Assembly: GCF_014083985.1 (NCBI RefSeq)
Contig: NZ_CP046907.1
Coordinates: forward strand, 2,894,001-2,958,000
Origin: Streptomyces sp. SCUT-3
GTDB lineage: Bacteria; Actinomycetota; Actinomycetes; Streptomycetales; Streptomycetaceae
DNA length: 64,000 nucleotides
Direction: 5' to 3'
Below are positions 22,854-32,709 of this stretch, one piece after another; within the stretch, counting starts at the first letter, position 1, and every line of letters starts with the position of its first letter. The position numbers and the translations under genes were made by a program. Under the pieces are notes generated by a model, which did not search any database, was not told where the DNA came from, and saw only the letters and a list, made by a program, of their open reading frames with translations.

Positions 22854-23022
22854 CGTCGCTCCTGCCTCCCCATCCCTGTGTGTGCTGCTCGTCTGCTGCT
22901 CGTCTGCTGCTGTGGAACAAGCCGAGGACAATTGTGCCCAGTGCCCGGCGCTCTGCACGACCCGCGGGGGAGCCGCTCGGTTGCCCTGCGTGCCCGGTCC
23001 CGTCCGCCGCACGCGCCGCGCG

Positions 23023-25170
23023 TCAGCGTCCCAGACGCCCGCGGACCATGCCGACCATGCCGTTGACCTCCTCGATCCGCATCCTGCGGGCCAGGACCAC
23101 GAAGGTGCCGAGCAGGAGGGCCCCGCCCACCAGGACGCTCACCAGGGACCCCAGGAAGTCCTCACCCAGGACCCGGTTGATGCCGTATCCCGCCGCGCCG
23201 GCGAGCAGGGCGGCCGGCAGGGCCGCCCCGCACAGCCGCGTGTAGGTGCGCACGATGCGCGGGCCGTCCATGTCCCCGCCCAGCCGCTTGCCCAGCCGTT
23301 TGACCGCCACACCGACACCGACCGCGTAGGCCAGGCCGTAGGCGCCCGCCATGCCGACCACGGCCCAGCGGGCGGGCAGGAGGAAGTAGCAGGCCGCGGA
23401 AGCGGCGGCGTTCACCGCGGCCACGATCACCGTGTTGTAGAAGGGGGTGCGGGTGTCCTCGTAGGCGTAGAAACCGCGCAGCACCACGTACTGGATCGAG
23501 TAGGGGATCAGTCCGAGGCCGAAGGCCATCAGCATGTGGCCGATGGAACGGCTCGCCTGGACGTCCGTGCCGCCGCCGTAGATCAGGCTGGTGATCTGCG
23601 GGCCGAGGGCGAGGAAGGCGAAGGCCGCGGGGACTATGGCCACACCGGAGGTGCGCAGCCCGTAGGAGAGGTCGTCGCGCACCGCGCCGGGGTCGCCGTC
23701 GTTGGCGGCGCGGGAGATCCGCGGCAGGACCGCGGTCATCACCGAGACGGTGATGACCGCCTGGGGGAGCTGCCAGATCAGCAGGGCGTTGTTGTAGGCG
23801 GCGAAACCGGTGCCCTGGAAGCCCTGGTCGGTGGCCGCGGCGCCCGCGGCCGTGGCCAGCTGGGTGACGACGATCAGACCGGCCTGGTTGGCCAGGACGA
23901 ACAGGAAGGTCCACTTGGCCAGGGAGACTGACTTGCCCAGGCCCCGTCCGCGCCAGTCGAAGCGGGGGCGGAAGCGGAAACCCGAGGCCCGCAGGTACGG
24001 CAGCATCGCCAGTGCCTGGACGACCAGCCCGAGCATGGTGCCGACGCCCAGCAGCCGCAGGCCCTCGTCCGGGATGGTGGTGACGCCCATGTCCGTCTCG
24101 GAGTGGGTTCCGTAGACGAAGATGAACATGCCGAAGGTGGCGATGATGACGATGTTGTTCAGGACCGGGGTCCACATCATCGCGCCGAAGCGGCCGCGGG
24201 CGTTGAGGATCTGGCCCATGACGACGTGCAGGCCCATGAAGAAGATCACGGGCAGGCAGTAGCGGGCGAGGGCGACCGTCACCCTCAGCGTGTCCGGCTT
24301 GGAGGCGAACTCGGGCGACATGACCGCGACCAGCAGCGGAGCGCCCACCACGGCGGCGACGGTGAGCGCCCCGAGCAGCACCATCACCAGGGTGAGCAGG
24401 CTGTTGGCGAAGCCCTCGCCGCCGTCGTCGTCCTCCTTCATCGACCGCACCAGCTGCGGTACGAAGACGGAGTTGAGCGCGCCGCCGGCCACCAGGATGT
24501 AGAGCATGGTGGGCAGGTTGTAGGCCACCGCGTAGGAGTCGCCGAGGATGCTCACGCCGATCGCCGCGGTGATGACCACGGTGCGGACGAAGCCGGTGAT
24601 GCGGGAGACCAGGGAGCCGGCGGCCATCAGCGCGCTCGACTTCAGGATCCCGCCGGCCCGTCCGCCGCTCTTCTCCGGAGCGGCTGCGGCCGCGGCTGCG
24701 GGCGCAGCCGCTGCCGTTGCCGCGGGGGCGGCGGTGGGGGCTGCGCCGGGGGCGGGCTCCGGGGAGGAGTGCCCGCCCGCGGACTGCCGGCCGGCCGGAC
24801 CGGCCGGGCCGGCCGGCGCGACGGGTTCGGGCTCGGGCTGGAGCCCGCGCGCGGTGTCGTCCGGCGGGAGCGGAGTGTCCAGCACCTCGGGGTAGTCGGG
24901 CACGGGCGGGGGCTGCTCGGCCCCGGCGCGCCTGTCGCGGTACAGGTGGGCGAACGGGTCGCCGTGCCCGCTCCCGGAGGGGGCGGGACCGAGGGGATCG
25001 GTGTCCGTCCAGGCGCCGCCCTGCTCCTGCTGCCGGAACGGGTCGCTGCCGTAGGTGCCCTGCAGGTAGGGATCGGCCTCGGGCCGCTGTCCGGGAGAGG
25101 GCGGGGGCGGCGGGACGTGTCCCGGCCCCGGCACCCCCGGGCCGTTGTCGCGGTCGTACGGCGCGCTCAT
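23023..25170 (-). CDS. murJ: lipid II flippase MurJ (MviN)
   Basis: 715-residue MOP-superfamily protein that flips lipid II across the membrane for peptidoglycan synthesis. About 175 N-terminal residues form a cytoplasmic Pro/Gly/Ala-rich extension, then about 14 membrane helices follow, starting at SSALMAAGSLVSRITGFVRT, the conserved first helix with the essential Arg. ATG at 25170 is preferred over an in-frame GTG 12 bases upstream because GAGGTGGGG then has normal spacing. The last residues (RMRIEEVNGMVGMVRG) are cytoplasmic. Confidence 0.93.
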   Translation of the reverse strand: MSAPYDRDNGPGVPGPGHVPPPPPSPGQRPEADPYLQGTYGSDPFRQQEQGGAWTDTDPLGPAPSGSGHGDPFAHLYRDRRAGAEQPPPVPDYPEVLDTPLPPDDTARGLQPEPEPVAPAGPAGPAGRQSAGGHSSPEPAPGAAPTAAPAATAAAAPAAAAAAAPEKSGGRAGGILKSSALMAAGSLVSRITGFVRTVVITAAIGVSILGDSYAVAYNLPTMLYILVAGGALNSVFVPQLVRSMKEDDDGGEGFANSLLTLVMVLLGALTVAAVVGAPLLVAVMSPEFASKPDTLRVTVALARYCLPVIFFMGLHVVMGQILNARGRFGAMMWTPVLNNIVIIATFGMFIFVYGTHSETDMGVTTIPDEGLRLLGVGTMLGLVVQALAMLPYLRASGFRFRPRFDWRGRGLGKSVSLAKWTFLFVLANQAGLIVVTQLATAAGAAATDQGFQGTGFAAYNNALLIWQLPQAVITVSVMTAVLPRISRAANDGDPGAVRDDLSYGLRTSGVAIVPAAFAFLALGPQITSLIYGGGTDVQASRSIGHMLMAFGLGLIPYSIQYVVLRGFYAYEDTRTPFYNTVIVAAVNAAASAACYFLLPARWAVVGMAGAYGLAYAVGVGVAVKRLGKRLGGDMDGPRIVRTYTRLCGAALPAALLAGAAGYGINRVLGEDFLGSLVSVLVGGALLLGTFVVLARRMRIEEVNGMVGMVRGRLGR

Positions 25171-25219
25171 CCTCTGCCCCACCTCGTGAAAGTCCGCAGC
25201 GTCGAAGCCCTGACCTTAC

Positions 25220-27577
25220 TTACCGCCCCACCTTCTCACCCTCGGAGGGCGCCCCGGGACCGCCCGGGTCGGTGTCAGGGCCGGTCTCACCCGGCTGCCC
25301 GCCGTCCTGTCCGCCGTCCTGTCCGCCGTGCTGCTCGTCCTCCTGTCCGCCGTCCGATCCGTCCTCCGGCCCGCCGCGCTGCTCGGCCGCCTCCCGGGCG
25401 GCACGCTTGCGCTGGGTGTACATCCGGATGCCGGCGAGGACCAGCAGCAGCAGGCCGCCCGCGATCACCAGCAGGACGACGTCGGTGACCGAGGTGACGT
25501 TGACCTGGAAGTGCACCGGGGCGCCGTACGGCACGCCCTCGTCGGTGTAGAGCCGGGCGGTGACCCACGCCCTGCCGTTGGCGTTGGCCTCGGTGGTGAA
25601 CTTCAGCGAGCGGGTGTGGCCCCCCTCGACGACCACCTCCTGCGGCGCCCCCGGGTCGAGGCGGTTGGGCTGGCTGGAGGTCAGCCGCAGCTCCAGGCCC
25701 TCCACCTTCTGAGCGAGGTTGTTCTCGACCGTGACCGGGATCGTGGCGCTGCGGCCGGAGAGGGTCACCGTGCTCTTGTCCAGCAGGTGCACGGCGCCCA
25801 CGAGGCTGTCCAGGTAGGTGTCGATGTCCTCGCGGTAGGGGGCGGCCCCGTCGGGCTCGGTGCGCCAGGAGTTGGACGTGGCGCGCATCAGCGCGGTCCC
25901 GAAGGGGGTGGTCACCCGGTCCTTCTGGGAAAGGATCACGACGAAGCCGTCGAGCTTGTCCTGGGTGCTCTGGATCTCCCGGAACGCGTCGGTGCCCAGC
26001 TCCTGCTTGCTCAGGGAACCGGGGTAGGAGCCGCGGCCGGGGACGGCGCGGCCGGCGTCGGGGTCCGGGGCGGCCTTCGTGGCGGTGTCGAAGTCCACCG
26101 CGGTGATCCACCCGCCCTCCTCGGCGGCGGTCAGCGCCTCGGCCATGGCGCGTGCCTGGCTGGCGGTGGGCCGGCGCTGGGGGGCGACGAGGACGCTGCG
26201 CTGCTTGTCCGGGGACTGCTGGCCGATCATCAGGGTCTGTGCGAGGAACTGCTGCCCGGCGAGGGTGGCCCTGCCGGCGTCCGTCATGTCGCCGGTGAAC
26301 GCCGTGGACAGCTCCGCGTCCGCGTTGAGGGCGGTGATTCCGGCGCCGACCGGCCGGGCGGCGTTCGGGGTGTGGCTGAGGCTGCGGGGCTCACGCAGGC
26401 TGTCGCTGCGGGTGATGACCTTGTCGGCGCCCGCGGCACCGGCAACCGAGACGACCGAGGAGTCGACGGCGCCCTCGACGGGCCAGGCGACGTCGGTGCG
26501 CGGTTCCACCAGCAGGATCGTGTCGACGGTGTAGGAGGCCAGCTCGGTGGCCGACTTCAGCTGGCCGAGGGTGCCGGGGACCTCCTTGCCGCGGTGGGCG
26601 ATGGAGGCGAGATCGGGATCGGCGTACGGCAGGGCGATCACCTCGTCGCCGGCCACCGCCTTCCGGAAGCCGTCCAGCCACTCCTTGGCGGCCTCGGTGC
26701 CCCGTCCCCTGGTGGTCCTGTCCGTGTCACCGTCCTCGCCGGCCACCTCGTAGGGCCTGGTCATCGCCTCGACGGTGGCCAGCAGGTCGGGGTCGACCAC
26801 CCAGGTGACGGGCAGGTCCCGGCCGATCTCGACGAGCTGCCGGAGCCGCCCGCCGGGGGCGATGTCGTCCGCCAGCGCGTCGTTGCGGAAGACCGGGGTG
26901 CGCTGCTCGTCGGGGCTGCTGACGGCCGCCACGTGGGAGGCGTCGACGACCGGCCACAGCATGGTGACGCGGGTGGGCTCGGCCTTGCCGCCGTCGTACC
27001 AGGGCAGGAAGGTCCGCTCGATGCCGAGGGTGTGGTCGTACCGGGCCTCCTCGGTCCGGCCGGTCAGGGAGACACCGAGCTGGTAGACGCCGTCGCGGCG
27101 GAGTCCGAGCGCCTTGACGGGCACGTCCAGGCTGAAGGGGACGGTGATCCCGGCAGGGATGTCGGGGAGGGCGTCCCGGTGCTTGGCGATCTCGGCGCCG
27201 TCCGAGGGGGCCAGGCCGCCGCGCCCGGCCGCCGCGGTGATCGCACTGCGGTTGGACAGCGGCCCGCCGTCACCGACCCGGACGCCGACGTGCGCGTCGG
27301 TGACGGCCGACCGGCCGGTGTTCCGCACGGTGCCGTCGATGGTGATCGTGTCCCCCTTCACGGGGACCGACGGGCTCAGCGAGTCGATCGACACCTCGAC
27401 CGTCCTCGACCCGGTCGCCGCCGGGGAGGCCGGGGAGGCCGGCGCGGACGCCGCCTGCGCCCGGTCTCCGGGCAGGGCATTCACCGGTACCAGCAGCATG
27501 AGTGCTCCGGTGGCCAGCGCCACCGCCCGGCGCAGCCGGGACCGGCCATGCGTCGTACCGGAATCCTCAGCCGCCAC
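25220..27577 (-). CDS. DUF6049 family membrane-anchored extracellular protein
   Basis: 785 residues. A signal peptide is clear (basic SRLRRAV, hydrophobic LATGALMLLVPVNAL, Ala-rich cleavage region after DRAQA). The exported part has a CARF/NEW-like beta region near residues 50-150 (SVPVKGDTITIDGTVRNTG) and a large central domain. One C-terminal transmembrane helix (VLLVIAGGLLLLVLAGI) precedes a basic then Gly/Gln/Asp repeat tail in the cytoplasm. Function unknown; the DUF6049 gene next to murJ is conserved in actinobacteria and suggests a cell-wall role. GTG 27577 has GAAGG upstream. Confidence 0.8.
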   Translation of the reverse strand: MAAEDSGTTHGRSRLRRAVALATGALMLLVPVNALPGDRAQAASAPASPASPAATGSRTVEVSIDSLSPSVPVKGDTITIDGTVRNTGRSAVTDAHVGVRVGDGGPLSNRSAITAAAGRGGLAPSDGAEIAKHRDALPDIPAGITVPFSLDVPVKALGLRRDGVYQLGVSLTGRTEEARYDHTLGIERTFLPWYDGGKAEPTRVTMLWPVVDASHVAAVSSPDEQRTPVFRNDALADDIAPGGRLRQLVEIGRDLPVTWVVDPDLLATVEAMTRPYEVAGEDGDTDRTTRGRGTEAAKEWLDGFRKAVAGDEVIALPYADPDLASIAHRGKEVPGTLGQLKSATELASYTVDTILLVEPRTDVAWPVEGAVDSSVVSVAGAAGADKVITRSDSLREPRSLSHTPNAARPVGAGITALNADAELSTAFTGDMTDAGRATLAGQQFLAQTLMIGQQSPDKQRSVLVAPQRRPTASQARAMAEALTAAEEGGWITAVDFDTATKAAPDPDAGRAVPGRGSYPGSLSKQELGTDAFREIQSTQDKLDGFVVILSQKDRVTTPFGTALMRATSNSWRTEPDGAAPYREDIDTYLDSLVGAVHLLDKSTVTLSGRSATIPVTVENNLAQKVEGLELRLTSSQPNRLDPGAPQEVVVEGGHTRSLKFTTEANANGRAWVTARLYTDEGVPYGAPVHFQVNVTSVTDVVLLVIAGGLLLLVLAGIRMYTQRKRAAREAAEQRGGPEDGSDGGQEDEQHGGQDGGQDGGQPGETGPDTDPGGPGAPSEGEKVGR

Positions 27578-27751
27578 GCCCACGCCTTCGCCGTCCTCGG
27601 GTCTCGTCGGATATGCGTCCTGGCATGGTAACGATGGCGCCCGAGGGCTGGTGCCTCGGAAGGCGCCGCATGATCGTTGCGATGTCGTCACAGCTTCCGG
27701 GGCGGCCCTGCGGTGCGGGGCCGTGTGCGGTCGGGCGCCGCCGGTGCCACG

Positions 27752-27757
27752 TACCCT
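27752..27757 (+). promoter_or_regulatory. candidate -10 for a leaderless cca transcript
   Basis: TACCCT ends 8 bases before the cca GTG at 27766 and there is no ribosome-binding site, so transcription may begin at or next to the start codon. Confidence 0.35.
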
Positions 27758-27765
27758 TTCCTGTT

Positions 27766-29265
27766 GTGCCGAACGCCAACAACGCCTCCCATGCCCCGCA
27801 CTCCGGCGACGCGACCGCGACCGCGGCCGCAGGTGCCCTGAGCCGGGCCCAGCGCCGTGCCGTCACCGAACTGCTGAGGGTGTCCCCGGTCGCCGACGAC
27901 CTGGGCCGCAGGTTCGCCGACGCCGGGCACACGCTGGCCCTGGTCGGCGGTTCGGTACGGGACGCCCTGCTGGGCCGGCTGGGCAACGATCTGGACTTCA
28001 CCACCGACGCCCGTCCCGAGCAGGTCCTGCGGATCGTCCGCCCCTGGGCGGACGCCGTCTGGGACGTCGGCATCGCCTTCGGCACGGTGGGCGCCCGCAA
28101 GGCCGACGCCGCCGGGAACGACTACCAGATCGAGATCACCACCTACCGGTCGGAGGCGTACGACCGCACCTCCCGCAAGCCCGAGGTTTCCTACGGCGAC
28201 TCGCTCGACGAGGACCTGGTGCGTCGCGACTTCACGGTCAACGCCATGGCCGTCGTCCTGCCGGGGATCGAGTTCGTGGACCCGTACGGCGGTCTCGAGG
28301 ACCTGGCCCGGCGGGTGCTGCGCACTCCGGGCACCCCGCAGGAGTCCTTCTCCGACGACCCGCTGCGGATGATGCGGGCCGCGCGCTTCGCGGCCCAGTT
28401 GGACTTCGACCCGGCCCCCGAGGTCGTGACGGCCATGGAGGACATGGCGGAGCGGATCGACATCGTCTCGGCCGAGCGGGTGCGTGACGAGTTCAACAAG
28501 CTGGTGCTGTCCGCGCAGCCCCGCAAGGGCCTGCAGATCCTGGTCGACACCGGACTGGCCGACCGGGTCTTCCCGGAGATCCCGGCCCTGCGCCTGGAGC
28601 GGGACGAGCACCACCGGCACAAGGACGTCTACCAGCACACCCTGACCGTGCTCGAACAGGCGATGGGCCTCGAGGAGGACGGGCCGGACCTGGTGCTGCG
28701 CCTGGCGGCCCTGCTGCACGACATCGGCAAGCCGAGGACGCGCCGCTTCGAGCCGGACGGGCGGGTCTCCTTCCACCACCACGAGGTCGTCGGCGCCAAG
28801 ATGACCAAGTCGCGGATGATGAAGCTGAAGTACCCGAACGACCTGGTCAAGGACGTCTCCCGGCTGGTGGAGCTGCACCTGCGCTTCCACGGGTACGGCA
28901 CCGGCGAGTGGACCGACTCCGCGGTCCGCCGTTACGTGCGCGACGCGGGACCGCTACTGGAACGGCTGCACAAGCTGACCCGGTCGGACTGCACCACGCG
29001 CAACAAGCGCAAGGCGGCGGCCCTGGCGCGCACCTACGACGCCCTCGAGACGCGGATCGAGCGGCTGAAGGAGCAGGAGGAGCTCGACTCCATCCGGCCC
29101 GACCTCGACGGCAACCAGATCATGCAGATCCTGGACGTTCCGCCCGGCCCGCTGGTCGGCAAGGCCTACCAGTACATGCTGGAGCAGCGGCTGGAGAACG
29201 GGCCCATGGAGCACGAGGCGTCGGTCGCGGCCCTCAAGGAGTGGTGGGCCCGCCAGGAGCACTGA
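27766..29265 (+). CDS. cca: CCA tRNA nucleotidyltransferase
   Basis: 499-residue class II enzyme adding or repairing the 3' CCA of tRNAs. Nucleotidyltransferase domain: LALVGGSVRDALLGR and NDLDFTTDARP near residue 60-80 (catalytic D-x-D). Also RRDFTVNAMA and DPLRMMRAARFAAQL, then an HD domain (LLHDIGKPRTRR near 325). GTG 27766 (PNANNASH follows) matches Streptomyces homologues; the long upstream frame overlaps DUF6049 on the other strand. Divergent from the DUF6049 gene. Confidence 0.95.
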   Translation: MPNANNASHAPHSGDATATAAAGALSRAQRRAVTELLRVSPVADDLGRRFADAGHTLALVGGSVRDALLGRLGNDLDFTTDARPEQVLRIVRPWADAVWDVGIAFGTVGARKADAAGNDYQIEITTYRSEAYDRTSRKPEVSYGDSLDEDLVRRDFTVNAMAVVLPGIEFVDPYGGLEDLARRVLRTPGTPQESFSDDPLRMMRAARFAAQLDFDPAPEVVTAMEDMAERIDIVSAERVRDEFNKLVLSAQPRKGLQILVDTGLADRVFPEIPALRLERDEHHRHKDVYQHTLTVLEQAMGLEEDGPDLVLRLAALLHDIGKPRTRRFEPDGRVSFHHHEVVGAKMTKSRMMKLKYPNDLVKDVSRLVELHLRFHGYGTGEWTDSAVRRYVRDAGPLLERLHKLTRSDCTTRNKRKAAALARTYDALETRIERLKEQEELDSIRPDLDGNQIMQILDVPPGPLVGKAYQYMLEQRLENGPMEHEASVAALKEWWARQEH

Positions 29266-29301
29266 GGGGCAGGAACGGTGCGGCACATGCCGAAGGCCCG
29301 T

Positions 29302-29315
29302 GTTTCACGTGAAAC
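29302..29315. other. parS: parS site (first of a tandem pair)
   Basis: Perfect GTTTCACGTGAAAC in the gap between convergent cca and the LppU-like gene. Confidence 0.95.
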
Positions 29316-29323
29316 GGTCGGCT

Positions 29324-29337
29324 GTTTCACGTGAAAC
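29324..29337. other. parS: parS site (second of a tandem pair)
   Basis: Perfect GTTTCACGTGAAAC, 22 bases centre-to-centre from the first copy (about two helical turns). Confidence 0.95.
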
Positions 29338-29405
29338 ACGGGCCGGGTTCGCAGTCGCGGACGGAACCGCCGCGGCGACGGTCGCGCGGTGTGCCCCGGC
29401 GACGG

Positions 29406-30035
29406 TTACGGGGTTTCGGTCAGGCAGAGCACGAAGCTGGTGTCGGAGCCCCTGCGGCGCGTGATGGTCTCGGTGTAGGCGACGGTCCCCTCGGAGCACA
29501 GTTCGGTGTCCGTGGTGTCCTCGTGCACCGCGGACACGGTGAACTCGGCCTCCGCGGTCCCGCAGTCCACCACCTCCAGGTCCGGGGAGATGGTGTTGCC
29601 GTGGTTCGTCATGCAGTCGCCGACCTCTGCGGAGTCGGCGTCGTCCAGCCCGGCTATCCAGGCGATCCCGACGGCCACGAGGACGACGACCGTGCCGATC
29701 CCCTTGAGGATCCCCATGACGGACCGCCCGCCCCCGGACGGCTGGGGTGCCACGGGCGGCGGACCCCCCGTCCAGGGCTGCTGGCCCTGCTGCGGCGGGT
29801 AAGGGCCCTGCTGCTGCGGATAGGGAATCTGCTGCGGCGGGTAAGGCTGCTGCGGCTGCTGCGGCGGGCCGAACTGCGGTGGCGCATAGGGCTGCTGCTG
29901 TGGCGGCTGCGGCGGTGGGTACGCGTACCCGCCCTGCGGCGGTGCCGGCTGCTGGGGCGGATACGCGTACCCGCCCTGCGGCTGCGGCTGCTGGGGCGGA
30001 TACGGTTGCGCGCCCTGCGGCGGCGGATAGGTCAT
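29406..30035 (-). CDS. LppU/SCO3897-like membrane protein
   Basis: 209 residues. The first 95 or so are a cytoplasmic Pro/Gln/Tyr/Gly repeat region (units like GGYAYPPQQP). One transmembrane helix (ILKGIGTVVVLVAVGIAWIAG) near residue 115 and an extracellular domain with four cysteines (VGDCMTNHGN, VVDCGTAEAEF, ELCSEGT, FVLCLTETP) follow. This layout fits the LppU/SCO3897 family, function unknown. ATG 30035 has GAGGGGG upstream; 35 bases downstream of the MFS gene, so probably co-transcribed. Confidence 0.8.
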   Translation of the reverse strand: MTYPPPQGAQPYPPQQPQPQGGYAYPPQQPAPPQGGYAYPPPQPPQQQPYAPPQFGPPQQPQQPYPPQQIPYPQQQGPYPPQQGQQPWTGGPPPVAPQPSGGGRSVMGILKGIGTVVVLVAVGIAWIAGLDDADSAEVGDCMTNHGNTISPDLEVVDCGTAEAEFTVSAVHEDTTDTELCSEGTVAYTETITRRRGSDTSFVLCLTETP

Positions 30036-30070
30036 CAGATTCCCCCTCGTCATGACCGAAAGCACGTACG

Positions 30071-31339
30071 TTAGCGGCCGGCGGGGTCGGCCGGGAAACG
30101 TGCTGCGGCCAGCGAGACGGCGCCGTGGAGCAGTGCCACGCCGACGACGAGCCCCGCCGACCGGCCGTCCGCGGGCAGGACCAGCGAGGCGACCGCCGCC
30201 GCCCCCACGAAGGCGACGTTGAAGAGCACGTCGTAGAGGGAGAAGATCCGGCCGCGGTATTCGTCGTCGACGGTGGTCTGCACGATCGTGTCGGTGGCGA
30301 TCTTCGCGCCCTGGGTGGCCGCTCCCAGGACGAACGCCGCGGCCAGCACGGGCAGGGGCTCGAAGGACAGCACCGGCACCGGGACCAGCACCGCCGCCGC
30401 TGCCGCGCACACGGTGATCCATCCGGCCGTGCCGAACCGGCCCGCACCCCACGGGGTGACCAGTGCGGACAGGAAGAAACCCGCTCCGGAGACCGCCACG
30501 GCCGCCCCGAGCAGCGCGGCCCCGCCCGGCCCCCAGGCGTAGCGGCACAGCATCAGCACCATCACCGTCAGAGCCCCGTAGGCGAACCGCATCGTTGCCA
30601 TGGCGGCCAGGCCGCAGGCGGCGCGCCGCCGTTCCGCCAGGTGCCGGGCTCCCGCCGCCAGGCCGCGAGCGGTGCTCGCCAGCGCCGTTCCCAGGTGCGG
30701 CAGCACCCGGTCCGGGTCGGGGCCCAGCAGCCCGACGGCCATCCGCGAGGTGGCCAGTGCCGCGCCCAGGTAGAGGGCGGCGGACACCAGCACCACCACG
30801 GCGTCGGCCCCCGCGCCCCCGCCCAGGAGGAGGTGGACGACGAACGCCGCGCCCGCACCGGTGGTGGCGGCGACCGTGCCGGCGGTCGGCGAGACGGAGT
30901 TCGCGGTGACCAGCCGGTCCCCGCCCACGACCCGGGGCAGGGAGGCGGACAGGCCGGCCAGCACGAAGCGGTTGACGCCGGTGACCACCAGGGCCGAGGC
31001 GTAGAAGAGCCAGTCGGGCGCACGGGCCGCGAGCAGGGCGGCGGTGCCGCAGGCGAGGGCGGCGCGCAGCAGGTTGCAGTACAGCAGTGTCTGGCGGCGC
31101 CGCCACCGGTCCAGGAACACACCTGCGAACGGGCCGAGGAAGGAGTAGGGGAGGAGCAGGACCGCCATGGCGGTCGCGACGGCGGCGGGCGAGGCCTGCT
31201 TCTCGGGAGAGAAGACCACGTAGGTGGCGAGGGCCGCCTGGAAGACCCCGTCGGAGGCCTGGGAGAGGACGCGGACGGTCAGCAGGCGGCGGAAGTCGCG
31301 CAGGCGGGCCAGACCGGCCAGGTCGCGCAGGAGTGGCAT
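30071..31339 (-). CDS. MFS transporter
   Basis: 422-residue major facilitator with about 12 hydrophobic segments and the loop 2-3 signature in modified form (GVFLDRWRRRQTLLY near residue 75). Resembles the permease group with MFS_3-type drug exporters. The middle loop (about 190-215) is cytoplasmic. ATG 31339 lacks a good ribosome-binding site, so the start is uncertain. The substrate is unknown. Confidence 0.85.
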   Translation of the reverse strand: MPLLRDLAGLARLRDFRRLLTVRVLSQASDGVFQAALATYVVFSPEKQASPAAVATAMAVLLLPYSFLGPFAGVFLDRWRRRQTLLYCNLLRAALACGTAALLAARAPDWLFYASALVVTGVNRFVLAGLSASLPRVVGGDRLVTANSVSPTAGTVAATTGAGAAFVVHLLLGGGAGADAVVVLVSAALYLGAALATSRMAVGLLGPDPDRVLPHLGTALASTARGLAAGARHLAERRRAACGLAAMATMRFAYGALTVMVLMLCRYAWGPGGAALLGAAVAVSGAGFFLSALVTPWGAGRFGTAGWITVCAAAAAVLVPVPVLSFEPLPVLAAAFVLGAATQGAKIATDTIVQTTVDDEYRGRIFSLYDVLFNVAFVGAAAVASLVLPADGRSAGLVVGVALLHGAVSLAAARFPADPAGR

Positions 31340-31579
31340 GGAGGGTTCCCGGGGGCGGGCGGCACCGGGGCGGGCGGCGTCGGCGGAGCGGCGCCGGGCC
31401 GCGGAACGGCGCCGGAGGCCGCGGAGCGCCGCGGTGCCGGAGGGGCGACGCCGGGCAGGTGGTGGCGGGCGGACGCCGCCGGACGTCCGAGTGGTGCCGG
31501 GCTGGGCGGCACCGCGTCGCGGGACGGCACCGCGCCGGTCACCGGGGCGGATGCCCGGCGGCCGACGCGGTGCCGCGGA

Positions 31580-32662
31580 TCAGCGCTCGACCTCGCCGCG
31601 GATGAACTTCTCCACGTTCTCGCGGGCCTCGTCGTCGAAGTACTGCACGGGCGGCGACTTCATGAAGTACGAGGAGGCGGAGAGGATCGGGCCGCCGATG
31701 CCGCGGTCCTTGGCGATCTTCGCGGCACGCAGGGCGTCGATGATCACGCCGGCGGAGTTCGGGGAGTCCCAGACCTCGAGCTTGTACTCCAGGTTCAGCG
31801 GGACGTCGCCGAACGCGCGGCCCTCCAGGCGCACGTAGGCCCACTTGCGGTCGTCCAGCCAGGCCACGTAGTCGGACGGGCCGATGTGGACGTTCTTCTC
31901 GCCCATGTCGCGGTCGACGATCTGCGAGGTGACGGCCTGCGTCTTGGAGATCTTCTTGGACTCCAGCCGGTCGCGCTCCAGCATGTTCTTGAAGTCCATG
32001 TTGCCGCCGACGTTCAGCTGCATCGTGCGGTCGAGGATCACGCCGCGGTCCTCGAAGAGCTTCGCCATCACGCGGTGCGTGATGGTGGCGCCCACCTGCG
32101 ACTTGATGTCGTCGCCGACGATCGGCACACCGGCGGCGGTGAACTTGTCCGCCCACTCCTTGGTGCCGGCGATGAACACCGGGAGCGCGTTGACGAAGGC
32201 CACGCCGGCGTCGATGGCGCACTGGGCGTAGAACTTGGCGGCGTCCTCGGAGCCCACCGGCAGGTAGCACACGAGGACGTCGGCCTGGGCGTCCTGAAGG
32301 GCCTTGACGACGTCCACCGGCTCGGCGTCGGACTCCTCGATGGTCTCCCGGTAGTACTTGCCGAGGCCGTCGAGGGTGTGGCCGCGCTGCACGGTGACGC
32401 CGGTCGGCGGCACGTCGCAGATCTTGATGGTGTTGTTCTCGCTGGCGAGGATGGCGTGCGAGAGGTCCTGCCCGACCTTCTTGGCGTCCACGTCGAAGGC
32501 GGCCACGAACTCCACGTCGCCGACGTGGTAGTCGCCGAACTGGACGTGCATCAGACCGGGCACGCGAGCGGCCGGATCGGCGTCCTTGTAGTACTCGACG
32601 CCCTGCACCAGCGATGCGGCGCAGTTGCCCACACCCACGATGGCTACGCGAACCGAACCCAT
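31580..32662 (-). CDS. ino1: inositol-3-phosphate synthase
   Basis: 360-residue NAD-dependent enzyme converting glucose 6-phosphate to inositol 3-phosphate, first step to phosphatidylinositol and mycothiol in actinomycetes. Seen: NAD-binding [22 protein letters not shown] at the N-terminus (split here as [13 protein letters not shown]), catalytic-domain motifs [11 protein letters not shown] and [11 protein letters not shown], and the C-terminal [15 protein letters not shown]. This is the short actinobacterial class. ATG 32662 with AGGGAG. 47 bases downstream of padR, so likely one operon under its control. Confidence 0.95.
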   Translation of the reverse strand: MGSVRVAIVGVGNCAASLVQGVEYYKDADPAARVPGLMHVQFGDYHVGDVEFVAAFDVDAKKVGQDLSHAILASENNTIKICDVPPTGVTVQRGHTLDGLGKYYRETIEESDAEPVDVVKALQDAQADVLVCYLPVGSEDAAKFYAQCAIDAGVAFVNALPVFIAGTKEWADKFTAAGVPIVGDDIKSQVGATITHRVMAKLFEDRGVILDRTMQLNVGGNMDFKNMLERDRLESKKISKTQAVTSQIVDRDMGEKNVHIGPSDYVAWLDDRKWAYVRLEGRAFGDVPLNLEYKLEVWDSPNSAGVIIDALRAAKIAKDRGIGGPILSASSYFMKSPPVQYFDDEARENVEKFIRGEVER

Positions 32663-32709
32663 TCCGGTTGCTCCCTGTGATCTCGTCAAGGCCGCGAACG
32701 GCGCGGACC

